From Sphingosinicella sp. YJ22 (GTDB lineage: Bacteria > Pseudomonadota > Alphaproteobacteria > Sphingomonadales > Sphingomonadaceae), in NCBI RefSeq assembly GCF_011320075.1, contig NZ_JAANPA010000009.1:1-64000 (forward strand): a DNA stretch of 64,000 nt, written 5' to 3'. The position numbers were made by a program, and so were the translations under genes. This document shows positions 23,726-33,072 of this stretch, in pieces. Positions within the stretch are counted from its first letter, which is position 1; each line of letters starts with the position of its first letter. The notes beneath the pieces are model-generated. The model made no database searches and had not been told where the DNA came from. It saw only the letters and a program-made list of their open reading frames with translations.

Positions 23726-26700
23726 TCATTCGGCGGGCTGCTGACCGTGCTCGCGCTCCGGGGCCGGCGCATCCTTGCCGCCATTGGTGAGCCAGCGCTT
23801 GAGCTTCGGCCCGAGCCGCTCCTCGATGCCGAGCGCCAGGCTGAACGTGCCGGGCACCAGCACCAGGGTCAGCACCGTCGACAGGATGAGGCCGCCCATC
23901 ACGACGATGCCCATCGGCGCGCGCCAGGCGGCGTCGCCGCTGAGCGCCAGCGCGGTCGGCAGCATGCCGGCCGACATCGCGACGGTGGTCATCACGATCG
24001 GCTGGGCGCGCTTGTGGCCGGCGTCCATGATCGCGGTGAACTTGTCGACGCCCTTGTCCATCTCCTCGAGCGCGAAGTCGATCAGAAGAATCGAGTTCTT
24101 CGCGACGATGCCGAGCAGCATCAGCAGGCCGATATAGACCGGCAGCGAGATGGCGTGGCCGGTGATGATCAGCGCGATGAGACCGCCGAGCGGCGCGAGG
24201 AACAGCGAGCCCAGGTTCACCAGCGGCGGCAGCACGCGCTTGTAGAGCAGCACCAGCACCGCCAGCACGAGGAATATGCCCGCGATCACCGCAAGGAAGA
24301 AGTTCGAGATCATCTCCGCCTGCCAGCGGTTCATGCCCGTCACGACCTCGCGGACGCCGATCGGCAGGTTCTGCATCACCGGCAGGGCGCGGATCTTCTC
24401 ATAGACCGGGCCGCTGACCTGGCCGGGGGCGAGGTCGGCGCCGATGTTCACTCGGCGGATCTGGTTGATCCGGTCGATGCGCGTCGGGCCGGCGCCGAAG
24501 CCGATGTCGGCGACCAGACGAAGCGGCACCGAGCCGCCATTGGAGGTCTGGACCGGCAGGTTCTGGATGTTCGCCAGCTTGGCGCGGGCATCTTCCTCGA
24601 ACGCCACCCGGATCGGGATTTGGCGGTCGGACAGCGAGAAGCGGGCGCTGTTCTGGTCGATGTCGCCGAGGGTCGCGATCCGGATCGCGTTGCTGAGCGC
24701 GGCGGTGGTCACGCCGAGCTCGGCAGCGAGGTCGGCGCGCGGACGGATGGTGATTTCCGGGCGCTGAAGGTCGCCGGCGACTCGCGGAGCGACCAGCTCG
24801 GGGATCGTCGCCATTTCCTGGACCAGCTGGTTCGAAATCCGGTTCAGAAGCACCGGATCGCTCGATCCGAGCGTGATGGTGAGATCGCGCATGCCGCCGA
24901 ATTGCGAGCGGAACGAGACGCGGGCGTCGGGGATCGCCGCGAGCTGCGGAGCGACCGAACGCTCGAACTCGGTGCTGGTCATCTCGCGCTCCTCGCGGAG
25001 CTGGGCGACCACCGATCCGCTGCCGACGCGGGTGCGGGAGAAGACGGCCTCGACCTCGGGCCGCGCCTTGAGGATCTCCTCGGTGCGGCGGACGACGGCG
25101 GCGGTCTGCTCGAGCGTGCTGCCCGGAGCCATCTCGATCGAGGCGGCGCTGCGGTCGAGGTTGACCGTCGGCTGGAAGGTCTGCGGGATCATCATGAAGC
25201 CGGCCACGGTCGCGGCGAGCGAGAGGACGCCGCCGACGACGGTCGTCCAGCGGTGCTTCAGAGTCCAGCGCAGGAGGCCCATGTAGCGGTCCATCAGCCA
25301 GCCTTCGCCGTGCGACTGCTTGCCGTGAGGCTTGAGCAGATAGGCGGCCATCATGGGCGTTATGAGTCGTGCCACAGCGAGGCTGATCAGCACCGCCACG
25401 ACCACGGTGAAGCCGAAATTCTTGAAATACTGGCCGGCGACGCCGGGCATGAAGCCCACGGGCATGAACACCGCGACGATCGAGAAAGTGGTCGCGACGA
25501 CGGCGAGGCCGATCTCGTCGGCGGCCTCGATCGATGCCTGATAGGCGCTCTTGCCCATGCGCATATGGCGGACGATGTTCTCGATCTCCACGATCGCGTC
25601 GTCGACCAGCACGCCGGCGACCAGGCCGAGCGCCATCAGAGTCATCGTGTTGAGCGAGAAGCCCATCAACGAGATGAACCAGAAGGTCGGGATCGCCGAG
25701 AGCGGGATGGCGACGGCAGAGATCGCCGTCGCGCGCCAGTCGCGAAGGAACAGGAACACGACGAGCACCGCCAGCGCGGCGCCCTCGATCAGCGATTCCA
25801 TCGCGGAGTGATATTGCGCGCGGGTATATTCGATGTCGCTGGTCAGCTCGACGAAGCGGACCTCGGGATTGCGCTGCTCGAGCTCGCGCAGCTTGGCGAC
25901 GGCGCCGTCATAGACGCTGAGGTCGGATTCGCCGCGGGCGCGCTTGATCTCGAACGACAGGACCTGCTGGCCGTCGCGAGTCGCGAAGGCGCGCTGCTCG
26001 GCATAGAGGTCGCGTACGGTGGCGATGTCGGCGAGCTTGACCGTGCGGCCGCCGCCGATCGCGATCTGGGTCTGGCCGAGGCGGTAGGCGTCGGTGGCGT
26101 TGCCGAGGACCCGCAGCGACTGCTCGGAGCCGGCGATCTCGGCACGCCCGCCGGCCGCGTTCATGTTGGTCTGGCGAAGCTGTGCGTTCACCTGGCTGGC
26201 AGTGATCCCGTAGGCCTGCATCCGCGCGGGATCGAGCATGACCCGGATCTCGCGGTTGACTCCGCCGGTGCGCTCGACTCCGGCAAGGCCGGGAACCGAC
26301 AAAAGCTCCTGGCTGACCGTGTTGTCGACATACCAGCTCAGCCGCTCGAGCGACATGTTGGTGGTAAGCGCGGTGAAGCTCGCCAGTCCCTGATCGCTGG
26401 TGTCGACCCGGAAGACCTGGGGCTCGATGATGCCATCGGGCAGATCGCTGCGGATCTGCTGGATCGCGTTGCGGACGTCATCGAGCGCACGATCGACCTG
26501 GGTGCCGATGGCGAGCTGGACGACCGTCTGCGAATTGCCCTCGCTGACCGTCGAGGTGATCTCCTCGATGCCGGTGATCGAGCGGACCGCCGCCTCGACG
26601 CGGGTGGTGATCTGGTTCTCGAGCTCGGCCGGAGCGGCACCCGGCTGCGAGATCGAGACGATCACGATGGGGAAGTCGATGTCGGGCTCGTTCTGGACCT

Positions 26701-26806
26701 GCATCGTCATGAAGCTGACGATGCCGGCAACCGTCAAGGCGACGAACAGGACGATCGACGGAACCGGGTTCCGGATCGACCAGGCGGAGATGTTGCGAAG
26801 GCCCAT
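23726..26806 (-). CDS. RND multidrug efflux permease (HAE1/AcrB-type)
   Basis: A 1026-residue inner-membrane proton antiporter. It begins with the usual amphipathic helix and first membrane helix (ISAWSIRNPVPSIVLFVAL), followed by the porter domain start QVQNEPDIDFP. The twelve-helix core shows LVAGVLVDDAIVEIENIVRH, with the paired aspartates of the proton relay in helix 4, and the second-repeat equivalent GIVAKNSILLIDFALEEM. It pumps hydrophobic compounds across the envelope together with the adaptor encoded just upstream. No outer-membrane channel gene is adjacent, so a shared TolC-like protein elsewhere is likely. Confidence 0.95.
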   Translation of the reverse strand: MGLRNISAWSIRNPVPSIVLFVALTVAGIVSFMTMQVQNEPDIDFPIVIVSISQPGAAPAELENQITTRVEAAVRSITGIEEITSTVSEGNSQTVVQLAIGTQVDRALDDVRNAIQQIRSDLPDGIIEPQVFRVDTSDQGLASFTALTTNMSLERLSWYVDNTVSQELLSVPGLAGVERTGGVNREIRVMLDPARMQAYGITASQVNAQLRQTNMNAAGGRAEIAGSEQSLRVLGNATDAYRLGQTQIAIGGGRTVKLADIATVRDLYAEQRAFATRDGQQVLSFEIKRARGESDLSVYDGAVAKLRELEQRNPEVRFVELTSDIEYTRAQYHSAMESLIEGAALAVLVVFLFLRDWRATAISAVAIPLSAIPTFWFISLMGFSLNTMTLMALGLVAGVLVDDAIVEIENIVRHMRMGKSAYQASIEAADEIGLAVVATTFSIVAVFMPVGFMPGVAGQYFKNFGFTVVVAVLISLAVARLITPMMAAYLLKPHGKQSHGEGWLMDRYMGLLRWTLKHRWTTVVGGVLSLAATVAGFMMIPQTFQPTVNLDRSAASIEMAPGSTLEQTAAVVRRTEEILKARPEVEAVFSRTRVGSGSVVAQLREEREMTSTEFERSVAPQLAAIPDARVSFRSQFGGMRDLTITLGSSDPVLLNRISNQLVQEMATIPELVAPRVAGDLQRPEITIRPRADLAAELGVTTAALSNAIRIATLGDIDQNSARFSLSDRQIPIRVAFEEDARAKLANIQNLPVQTSNGGSVPLRLVADIGFGAGPTRIDRINQIRRVNIGADLAPGQVSGPVYEKIRALPVMQNLPIGVREVVTGMNRWQAEMISNFFLAVIAGIFLVLAVLVLLYKRVLPPLVNLGSLFLAPLGGLIALIITGHAISLPVYIGLLMLLGIVAKNSILLIDFALEEMDKGVDKFTAIMDAGHKRAQPIVMTTVAMSAGMLPTALALSGDAAWRAPMGIVVMGGLILSTVLTLVLVPGTFSLALGIEERLGPKLKRWLTNGGKDAPAPEREHGQQPAE

Positions 26807-26828
26807 GGCGAGTCCGATCCAGACTTGG

Positions 26829-28034
26829 TTAGTTGCGCGCCCGCTCGGGCCGGACCGTCTGGCCCGGGGTGAGGAAGGCGCCGGCGGAAAGCACGATACG
26901 CTCGTTGCCGTTGAGGCCCTCGACGATCGACATGCCGCGGTCGCTCACCTCGCCGATCCGCACGTTGCGGCGAACGACCTTGTTGTCGTTGCCGACGATC
27001 AGAACGAAGCTGCCTTGGGCATCGCTCTGAACGGCGGATTCGGGGAGCAGCGGCGCGGTGACGCTGCCAGTGTCGAGCGTCGCCTGGGCGAAGCCACCCG
27101 GGCGCAGCTCGCGGTTATAGGGGACGGCGATGCGCGCCTCGCCCTGACGGGTCTGCGGATCGACGATCGGCGATACCAGGCGGATCTGGCCCTGATAGGT
27201 CTGCTCGGAGCCGACCGGGGTGACGACCGCCGGCATGCCGACCTGGAGCCGCGCGAGCTCGTCCTGCGGAAGCCGGGCGACGAGCTCCATCTGGCCGCCC
27301 TGCGCGATCCGGAACAGAGCGCCGGAGCCGCCGCCGACCACCTGGCCGGCCTCGACATTGCGGTCGAGCACGAGGCCCGCCGCCGGAGCGCGGACGTCGA
27401 GCCGCTGGATTCGTGCGCGGGTGCCGGCGACCTGCGCCTGGGCGACTCGGACCCGCGCGGCGGCGGCGTCGCGGGTCGCGGTCAGGCGATCGATGTCGGC
27501 GCGCGACACGAAGCCGCGCGGCAGCAGCCGCTGGGCGCGGTCGAGATTGGACTGGGCGAGGCGCAGGTCCGCCTGGGCGACCCCGACCTGGGCGGAGAGC
27601 TGGGCGGCTTCCTGGGCCTGGACCGAGCGGTCGATGACGGCGAGCACCTGGCCGGCGCGGACCCACTGGCCGGCATCGACCAGCACGCGCGCGACCTGGC
27701 CGCCTTCGCCGGGGACCCCGACCGGAAGGTCGCGGATCGCGGCGAGCGAGCCGGTCGCGGTGATGGTGCGGCCGACCTGCTGGCGGCCGGGGACGATCAC
27801 GCTGACCACCGGCGCCTGGCCGCCCTGCGCGCCCTTGGGCGGGGCCTTGGCGGGCTCCTCGGCCGAGCCGCCGAACATGAACATGGCCGCGAGCAGAAGC
27901 ACGACCACCGCCACGACGGCGATGATGATGTTGCGCCGCCGGCGCCGCCTCACGACGACGACGGTCTCGTCGACCGGAGATTCCTCGATGCCATCGCGGC
28001 GCCAGCTGGTCGTCTCGACGTTCATAACCTTCAT
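26829..28034 (-). CDS. RND efflux periplasmic adaptor (membrane fusion protein)
   Basis: A 401-residue adaptor starting at ATG 28034 (ribosome site aggggac). After a basic cytoplasmic segment (VVVVRRRRRR) there is one membrane anchor at about 36-53, then a split lipoyl domain (PGEGGQVARVLVDAGQWVRAG and VRAPAAGLVLDRNVEAGQVV), a helical hairpin (about 120-190) and beta-barrel/membrane-proximal domains. It bridges the permease and an outer-membrane channel. The permease gene begins 22 bp downstream, so the two form one operon. An upstream ATG frame to 28082 lacks a ribosome site. Confidence 0.93.
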   Translation of the reverse strand: MKVMNVETTSWRRDGIEESPVDETVVVVRRRRRRNIIIAVVAVVVLLLAAMFMFGGSAEEPAKAPPKGAQGGQAPVVSVIVPGRQQVGRTITATGSLAAIRDLPVGVPGEGGQVARVLVDAGQWVRAGQVLAVIDRSVQAQEAAQLSAQVGVAQADLRLAQSNLDRAQRLLPRGFVSRADIDRLTATRDAAAARVRVAQAQVAGTRARIQRLDVRAPAAGLVLDRNVEAGQVVGGGSGALFRIAQGGQMELVARLPQDELARLQVGMPAVVTPVGSEQTYQGQIRLVSPIVDPQTRQGEARIAVPYNRELRPGGFAQATLDTGSVTAPLLPESAVQSDAQGSFVLIVGNDNKVVRRNVRIGEVSDRGMSIVEGLNGNERIVLSAGAFLTPGQTVRPERARN

Positions 28035-28255
28035 TGTCCCCTGCCCACACGTGCCCGCCCGGGCCCTAGCCCGACGTCCCATTGCTGTATTAGCTGACTA
28101 GATCACCCCCGGCAAGGTGATTCACCACCTGACGCCATTCGTTGATTAACTGGTGGCCGGAACCGCTTTTTACTAGTCTTGTTACAGCTTGGCCACGCAT
28201 GAATATGGCGGCGCGCGCCAGTAGAGGCGCAAATATCGGCGGGAGGAGAGCAGAT

Positions 28256-28540
28256 ATGGAACAGTTGATGGCCGACTATGGCATCGTCGGATGGATCATC
28301 ATCGGCGGCCTGGCAGGCGCGATCGCCAAGCTGATCATGCCGGGCAAGGACCCGGGCGGGTGCGTCGTCACCATCCTGCTCGGAGTCGCCGGCGCCCTGC
28401 TCGCGGGCTTCCTCGGCCGGCAGCTCGGCTGGTACGACGCGGACGACGCCGGGGCCGGGTTCATCGCCGCCATCGTCGGCGCCCTCATCATTCTCGTGGT
28501 CTATCGCATGATCATGGGGGTGCGCCGCCCGCGTCTTTGA
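28256..28540 (+). CDS. GlsB/YeaQ/YmgE-family small membrane protein (first copy)
   Basis: A 94-residue protein of the transglycosylase-associated family. Three glycine-rich membrane helices are visible (IVGWIIIGGLAGAIAKLIMP, VVTILLGVAGALLAGFLG, FIAAIVGALIILVVYRMI) with the family signature GLAGAIAKLIMPGKDPGG. Such proteins are induced under envelope or acid stress in enterobacteria, but their role is unknown. The start at 28256 follows gggaggagag; the longer open frame to 28142 is not needed. A second, shorter family member is at 29446-29703. Confidence 0.88.
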   Translation: MEQLMADYGIVGWIIIGGLAGAIAKLIMPGKDPGGCVVTILLGVAGALLAGFLGRQLGWYDADDAGAGFIAAIVGALIILVVYRMIMGVRRPRL

Positions 28541-28638
28541 ACCGAACCCCGTTCCACCCGTTACGGTACCGGCTCGTTCATCTTCGAGCCGGTGGCTCCG
28601 CGCTATCCGATTGGCACGGACAGTAAGGGAGTAACGGT

Positions 28639-29364
28639 ATGAAGCGTCTCATCCTCGCATCGCTGGCGGCCTGCGCCGCCACGCCCGCCCTGGCGCAGCC
28701 GACGGTGCCGCCGCCGCTCACCACGCCGATCAGCGGCGTCCGCCTCGACGTCGTCGTCACCGGCGAGGTCACGCGGGTGCCCGACCAGGTCACCATCAGC
28801 GCCGGGGTCACCAGCCGCGCGCCGCAGGCCCAGGCCGCGCTCCGCGACAATGCCACGCAGATGGAGCGGGTTCGCGCCGCCCTGCGCAGGCTGGGCATCG
28901 CCGACCGCGACATCCAGACCGGCACCATCTCGCTGCACCAGGATTACGAGCGGACGCCGGAGGGCGGCCGACCGAGCGGCTATGTCGCGAGCAATCAGCT
29001 CAACATCCGCTTCCGCGACGTCGCCAATGCCGGCCGAATCATCGACGCGCTCGTCGCCGAAGGCGTCAACAACGTGCAGGGGCCGATGTTCGGCCTCGCA
29101 AATCGCGACAGCGCGGTCGACGAGGCGCGCACTCGGGCGATCGCCGTGGCGCGCGCCCGCGCCGACCTCTACGCCCGCACGCTCGGGACGCGGGTGCGCC
29201 GGATCATCGCGATCAGCGAGACGGGCCAGCCGGGGGTCATCATGGGCGAAGCGAGGATGGCGGCCCAGGCAGGCGACGCGTCGACCCAGATCGTTCCCGG
29301 CGAGCAGGTGGTCGGCACCACGGTCAACGTCACCTTCGAGCTCGATCCGCCGCCGAGCCGCTGA
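28639..29364 (+). CDS. SIMPL (DUF541) domain periplasmic protein
   Basis: A 241-residue exported protein with a signal peptide (MKRLILASLAACAATPALA, residues 1-19). The SIMPL/DUF541 domain fills the rest: TGEVTRVPDQVTISAGVTSR, LGIADRDIQTGTISLHQDY, GYVASNQLNIRFRDV, ARARADLYARTLGTRVRRI and VNVTFEL at the end. E. coli YggE of this family lowers oxidative stress, but the mechanism is unknown. The ribosome site aagggag is well placed. A 15-bp-stem terminator follows the stop. Confidence 0.88.
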   Translation: MKRLILASLAACAATPALAQPTVPPPLTTPISGVRLDVVVTGEVTRVPDQVTISAGVTSRAPQAQAALRDNATQMERVRAALRRLGIADRDIQTGTISLHQDYERTPEGGRPSGYVASNQLNIRFRDVANAGRIIDALVAEGVNNVQGPMFGLANRDSAVDEARTRAIAVARARADLYARTLGTRVRRIIAISETGQPGVIMGEARMAAQAGDASTQIVPGEQVVGTTVNVTFELDPPPSR

Positions 29365-29386
29365 CCGCGTCTTCGCGAGGCAAAAG

Positions 29387-29425
29387 AAATGCCGCGCCGG
29401 GGAGGTCCCGGCGCGGCATTTTCAT
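29387..29425. terminator. Very strong, probably bidirectional terminator
   Basis: A perfect 15-bp stem (aaatgccgcgccggg at 29387-29401 pairing with 29407-29421) and a 5-base loop (gaggt). T-rich sequence follows on the plus strand and the matching A-rich start serves the minus strand. It lies between the convergent SIMPL and GlsB-type genes. Confidence 0.92.
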
Positions 29426-29445
29426 TGTCCGTTCGGGCTGGGTGC

Positions 29446-29703
29446 TTAGCGCACCGCGCCGCGGCGGAACAGGTTGACGATCGCGAGCAGCACGATCGCG
29501 CCGACCAGCGACACCAGGAACGAGGTCAGGGTGATGCCCTGATTGATGCTGCCGCCGCCAACCACCAGGCCGGCGAGGAAGGCGCCGACGATGCCGACGA
29601 CGATGTTGAGAAGAATGCCCTGCTGCGCGTTGGTGCGCATCACGATGCTGGCGAGCCAGCCCACGACGCCGCCAACGATAAGCCAGACGATGATACCGAT
29701 CAT
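29446..29703 (-). CDS. GlsB/YeaQ/YmgE-family small membrane protein (second copy)
   Basis: An 85-residue protein with three helices (IGIIVWLIVGGVVGWLASIV, GILLNIVVGIVGAFLAGLVV, TLTSFLVSLVGAIVLLAIVN) and the family pattern GGVVGWLASIVMRTNAQQG. A perfect ribosome site (aaggagg, seven bases before ATG) supports the start. It is about 1 kb from the first copy but on the opposite strand, and the two are quite divergent, so this is not a recent duplication. Its function is unknown. Confidence 0.9.
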   Translation of the reverse strand: MIGIIVWLIVGGVVGWLASIVMRTNAQQGILLNIVVGIVGAFLAGLVVGGGSINQGITLTSFLVSLVGAIVLLAIVNLFRRGAVR

Positions 29704-29879
29704 GAGCCTTGCCTCCTTGAAACCGGTGCGTTGAATTTGGTTTCGAACGCGGTCCGATCCAAAGACGCTCTAGGGCGACGGTTGTTCCTGTCGGGCGGGG
29801 TGAGAAGTGGTTAACGCAAACGAATCGCGGCGGCGCGCCCGGGGAGGGCGGCCGCCGCGACTTTTCGGTGTTGGTGCCG

Positions 29880-30179
29880 TCAGTAGCGCTGCTGGCGCTC
29901 GTACAGCGACTTGTAATGCTGGATGCGGGTGACGCGCAGGCCGGGCATGCCCGACCGGTCCACCGCGCGCTGCCAGCTCGCGAATTCCTCGAGGCTGAGA
30001 CCGTAGCGATCGCACGCTTCGTCCACCGTGAGGAGCCCGCCATTCACCGCGGCGACAACCTCCGCCTTGCGGCGCACGACCCAACGAGTCGTGCCCGGCG
30101 GCGGCAGGCTTTCGATGGTGAGCGGCTCCCCGAGAGGACCGATCACCTGCGCGGGACGGAATTTTTGGTTTTCGATCAT
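29880..30179 (-). CDS. sciP: CtrA inhibitor SciP (DUF1153)
   Basis: A 99-residue DNA-associated regulator restricted to alphaproteobacteria. The family pattern is clear: PLTIESLPPPGTTRWVVRRK, AEVVAAVNGGLLTVDEACDR with a helix-turn-helix, YGLSLEEFASWQRAVDRSG and the C-terminal GLRVTRIQHYK. In Caulobacter SciP binds CtrA and blocks activation of CtrA-dependent promoters in G1. A ribosome site gaggtag is just upstream of the ATG. The gene is monocistronic here. The C-terminal YERQQRY extension is a few residues longer than the Caulobacter protein. Confidence 0.93.
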   Translation of the reverse strand: MIENQKFRPAQVIGPLGEPLTIESLPPPGTTRWVVRRKAEVVAAVNGGLLTVDEACDRYGLSLEEFASWQRAVDRSGMPGLRVTRIQHYKSLYERQQRY

Positions 30180-30649
30180 TACTACCTCAAAACAGCGATA
30201 CGCATCGATCTTACGTCTCGTCCCCCGCAGCCGATGTAATCAGAGGTGGTTGAAGGAAGGCTAAAGCCGGGTGGTAAAAATACCGGTCATGGCGGTTTAG
30301 CCGGGGTTTATCCGGCGTATCGCCATGGCACGGCTGAAACAGGACTGTCCCGCCGCGGCCTCGTTCCAGCCCTCCTCGCCGAGGAGCAGGGCGGCCAGCG
30401 TTCCGGAACTCGACTGGCTTTTCAGACCGGACGTGCAGCGGCCATGCGCCCGCGCCGTCGGGGTCGAATCCTGCCGGGCGACGGCGAGCGCCGCGAATTC
30501 CGCATAATGAGGATGAGCGGACGGACCTTGTTCGAGCAGGCGCTGGGCGCGCAGGAGAAAGGCCTGGTCCATGGCCCGCCACATAGCCGGCGAGTCTTGA
30601 AGGTGAGGTAAAGAGCGCCGAAGGGTGGGCGGATCGCGCCCGCCACCCT
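30180..30649. other. 470-bp region between sciP and mnmA, mostly without a confident gene
   Basis: It holds the sciP promoter side and the mnmA upstream region. One minus-strand frame, 30297-30572 (listed separately), is open but weak. AT-rich sequence immediately before sciP (30180-30240) is a likely promoter zone; I see no confident TTAA-N7-TTAA CtrA site in it. Confidence 0.5.
30297..30572 (-). CDS. Possible small hypothetical protein
   Basis: A 91-residue open frame from ATG 30572. The first 35 residues (FLLRAQRLLEQG, HYAEFAALAVARQD) look protein-like and helical, but the rest is Ser/Ala/Gly-rich. There is no good ribosome site, and an equally long frame exists on the opposite strand. 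It is adjacent to and divergent from mnmA. I list it only as a possibility; conservation in related genomes would decide. Confidence 0.25.
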   Translation of the reverse strand: MDQAFLLRAQRLLEQGPSAHPHYAEFAALAVARQDSTPTARAHGRCTSGLKSQSSSGTLAALLLGEEGWNEAAAGQSCFSRAMAIRRINPG

Positions 30650-31780
30650 ATGTGGGCGGCGATGATCGCCGACTTCCAGCTCGCCAAGCCGCTCGCGGAC
30701 TCGCGAATCGTCGTCGCCATGTCGGGCGGCGTCGACAGCTCGGTCGTGGCCGCGCTCGCCGCCAAGAGCGGCGCCGAGGTGATCGGCGTGACCCTGCAGC
30801 TCTACGACCATGGCGAGGCGGTCGGCCGCGCCAAGAGCTGCTGCGCCGGGCGCGACATCTATGACGCGCGCACGGTCGCCGATAAGCTCGGCATCGCCCA
30901 TTATGTGTTCGATTTCGCCTCGCAGTTCCGCGAGGGCGTGATCGAGAAGTTCGCCGACGACTATGCCCGCGGGCGCACGCCGATCCCTTGCGTCCAGTGC
31001 AACCAGGGTGTGAAGTTCCGCGACCTGCTTGGAATCGCCCGCGACCTCGGCGCCGACTGCCTCGCCACCGGCCATTATGTGCGCCGCGTGGAGACTCCGG
31101 ACGGGCCGCAGCTCCACCGCGCCGCAGATCCGGCGCGCGACCAGAGCTATTTCCTGTTCGCGACGACCCGCGACCAGCTCGCCGACCTCAGGTTCCCGTT
31201 GGGCGGCTTGCCCAAGCCGGCGGTGCGCGAGCTGGCGCGCGAGCTGGACCTGCTGGTCGCCGACAAGCCCGACAGCCAGGACATCTGCTTCGTCCCCAAT
31301 GGCGACTATGCCTCGGTGGTGAAGAAGGTGCGGCCGGAGGCGGCGGTGCCGGGCGAGATCGTCGACCTCCAAGGGCGCGTGCTCGGCCGCCATGGCGGTC
31401 TCATCCATTTCACCGTCGGCCAGCGCCGCGGTCTCGAGATCGGCGGCCAGCCCGAGCCGCTCTACGTCGTTCGCCTCGAGCCGGAGACCCAGCGCGTCGT
31501 CGCCGGGCCGAAGCGCGCGCTGGCGGTGAGGGCTGCACAGCTCAGCGGCCTCAACTGGCTCGGCGAGGACCAGAGCCACGGTCTCACCGCCAAGGTGCGG
31601 TCGCTGGCGCGGCCCGCTCCAGCGCGGATCGAAGTGGCCGAGTCAGGCGCGACGGTGACGTTCGAAACGCCCGAATATGGAGTGGCGCCCGGCCAGGCGG
31701 CGGTGATCTATGACGGCGACCGCTTGCTCGGCGGCGGCTGGATCGAGGAAACCGTGGCCGCGGAGCTCGAGGCCGCTTGA
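30650..31780 (+). CDS. mnmA: tRNA 2-thiouridine(34) synthase MnmA
   Basis: MnmA adenylates and thiolates U34 in the wobble position of Lys, Glu and Gln tRNAs. The PP-loop motif SGGVDS is at residues 25-30. The catalytic cysteine pair is in [14 protein letters not shown] and [14 protein letters not shown], and [11 protein letters not shown] is the family signature after the PP-loop domain. The central tRNA-binding and C-terminal beta-barrel domains follow ([14 protein letters not shown]). The length is 376 residues; ATG 30662 is an alternative start. The last 73 bp overlap the 3' end of the convergent APC permease gene. Confidence 0.95.
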   Translation: MWAAMIADFQLAKPLADSRIVVAMSGGVDSSVVAALAAKSGAEVIGVTLQLYDHGEAVGRAKSCCAGRDIYDARTVADKLGIAHYVFDFASQFREGVIEKFADDYARGRTPIPCVQCNQGVKFRDLLGIARDLGADCLATGHYVRRVETPDGPQLHRAADPARDQSYFLFATTRDQLADLRFPLGGLPKPAVRELARELDLLVADKPDSQDICFVPNGDYASVVKKVRPEAAVPGEIVDLQGRVLGRHGGLIHFTVGQRRGLEIGGQPEPLYVVRLEPETQRVVAGPKRALAVRAAQLSGLNWLGEDQSHGLTAKVRSLARPAPARIEVAESGATVTFETPEYGVAPGQAAVIYDGDRLLGGGWIEETVAAELEAA

Positions 31781-33066
31781 CGGCGGGCCAGCGCGAACAG
31801 GACTGACCCGCCCGCGACAAGGGCGAGCAGGGTCAGCCAGGACGCCCATTGCGACTGGAGCGCCGCCCATAGGCAGACCGCGATAGCGGCAGCCACCAGC
31901 GCCCAGACGCCAGCCCGCATCGGCTCGCCGGCGCGGCGGCGCAGGCGCGGGAGGGCGGCGATGCTCGACGAATAGACGACGAGGCGGGCAAGCGTGCTCG
32001 CCACCGCCAACCAGACGAAGCTGGAGCTGATCGCAAGCACTGCCGCCAGCACACCAAGGAACAGGATCGAGTTCGCCGGCGTGCTGAAGCGCGGGCTGAT
32101 CCGGCCGAACCAGCCGGGCAGGAGGCCGTCGCGGGCGAGCGCATAGGTCGCGCGCGGCGTGGCCGTCATGTTGCCGCTGAGGTTGCCGCCGAGCGAGAAG
32201 AGGGCTGCGGCGGTCAGGATCGCGGCGCCTAGCGGCCCCGCGACAGTGCGACCGAATTCGACCAGCGGCGCGTCGCCGCCTTCGCCCGGCGCCATCACCG
32301 ACACGTAGGCCAGCTGGACGATGAAATAGAGGCCCGCGGTCGCGACGATGGTTGCGAGCAGGGCGCGGGGAATGGTGCGCTTCGGGTCGGCGGTCTCGCC
32401 GGCGGGGACGACGCTGTTCTCGAACCCGACGAAGGCATAGAGGACGAGAAGCGCCGCGACCTCGACCTCGCCGAGCGCCGGCAGCGCGGTGGGCATTTCG
32501 AACGCCCCCGCCGTGGTCAGTCCCCACAGGGCCATCAGCAGCAGCGGAGTGGCCTTGAGGATGGTGAGGGCGTCGAGCAGCCGGATGGCGCGCTTCACCC
32601 CGACGATGTTGGCGAAAGTGAGCAGCGCGACCAGCGCCACGATCGCGAGCGCCCGCGGAAGCCCGTCCTTCAGCCACGGCGCGAAGGCGGCGACATAGGT
32701 GACGAAGACGTTGGCGTTGGCGGCGAGCGCGGTGGTGCGCGCGACATAGTAGATCCAGCCGAGCTGGAAGGAGGCGAGCGGGCCGAACACCGCGCCATAG
32801 GCGACCGGCCCGCCGGACTCGGAAAAGTGGCCGGCGACCTTGGCGAACGGGATGGCCACCACCAGCACGAGCAGGCCGAACAGCGGAAACAGCCAGGGGC
32901 TGAACGCGCCGAAATCCGCATAAAGACTGGCCGGCAGAGCGAAGATGCTCGCCCCGATCACCCCGTTGAACGACAGAAAGGCGGAGCCGGTGAAGCCGAT
33001 GTCGCGGCGCAGGCCGTCCCCGGCCTCCGCCGCGCCTTCCGCCGCGCCGCTGTTGATCCCCGCCAA
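31708..33066 (-). CDS. APC-superfamily amino acid permease
   Basis: A 452-residue membrane transporter with about 12 helices. The first helix contains the broken-helix substrate motif [15 protein letters not shown]. The APC signature [20 protein letters not shown] in helix 6/7 and [16 protein letters not shown] after helix 8 are also present. The substrate is unknown; the closest style is basic or neutral amino acid transporters. The start is TTG at 33066, six bases after the upstream stop and in the same frame; there is no good ATG. The C-terminal tail (about 24 residues, Ser/Pro-rich) is encoded entirely on the antisense strand of mnmA. Confidence 0.88.
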   Translation of the reverse strand: MAGINSGAAEGAAEAGDGLRRDIGFTGSAFLSFNGVIGASIFALPASLYADFGAFSPWLFPLFGLLVLVVAIPFAKVAGHFSESGGPVAYGAVFGPLASFQLGWIYYVARTTALAANANVFVTYVAAFAPWLKDGLPRALAIVALVALLTFANIVGVKRAIRLLDALTILKATPLLLMALWGLTTAGAFEMPTALPALGEVEVAALLVLYAFVGFENSVVPAGETADPKRTIPRALLATIVATAGLYFIVQLAYVSVMAPGEGGDAPLVEFGRTVAGPLGAAILTAAALFSLGGNLSGNMTATPRATYALARDGLLPGWFGRISPRFSTPANSILFLGVLAAVLAISSSFVWLAVASTLARLVVYSSSIAALPRLRRRAGEPMRAGVWALVAAAIAVCLWAALQSQWASWLTLLALVAGGSVLFALARRQAASSSAATVSSIQPPPSKRSPS

Positions 33067-33072
33067 GAGGAT

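Noticed and set aside
23747-26872. A 1041-codon open frame on the plus strand opposite the RND permease
   Set aside because: It is the reverse-complement shadow of the permease gene: composition is Arg/Asp/Gly/His-rich without domains, and high GC with strong codon bias leaves this antisense frame free of stops.
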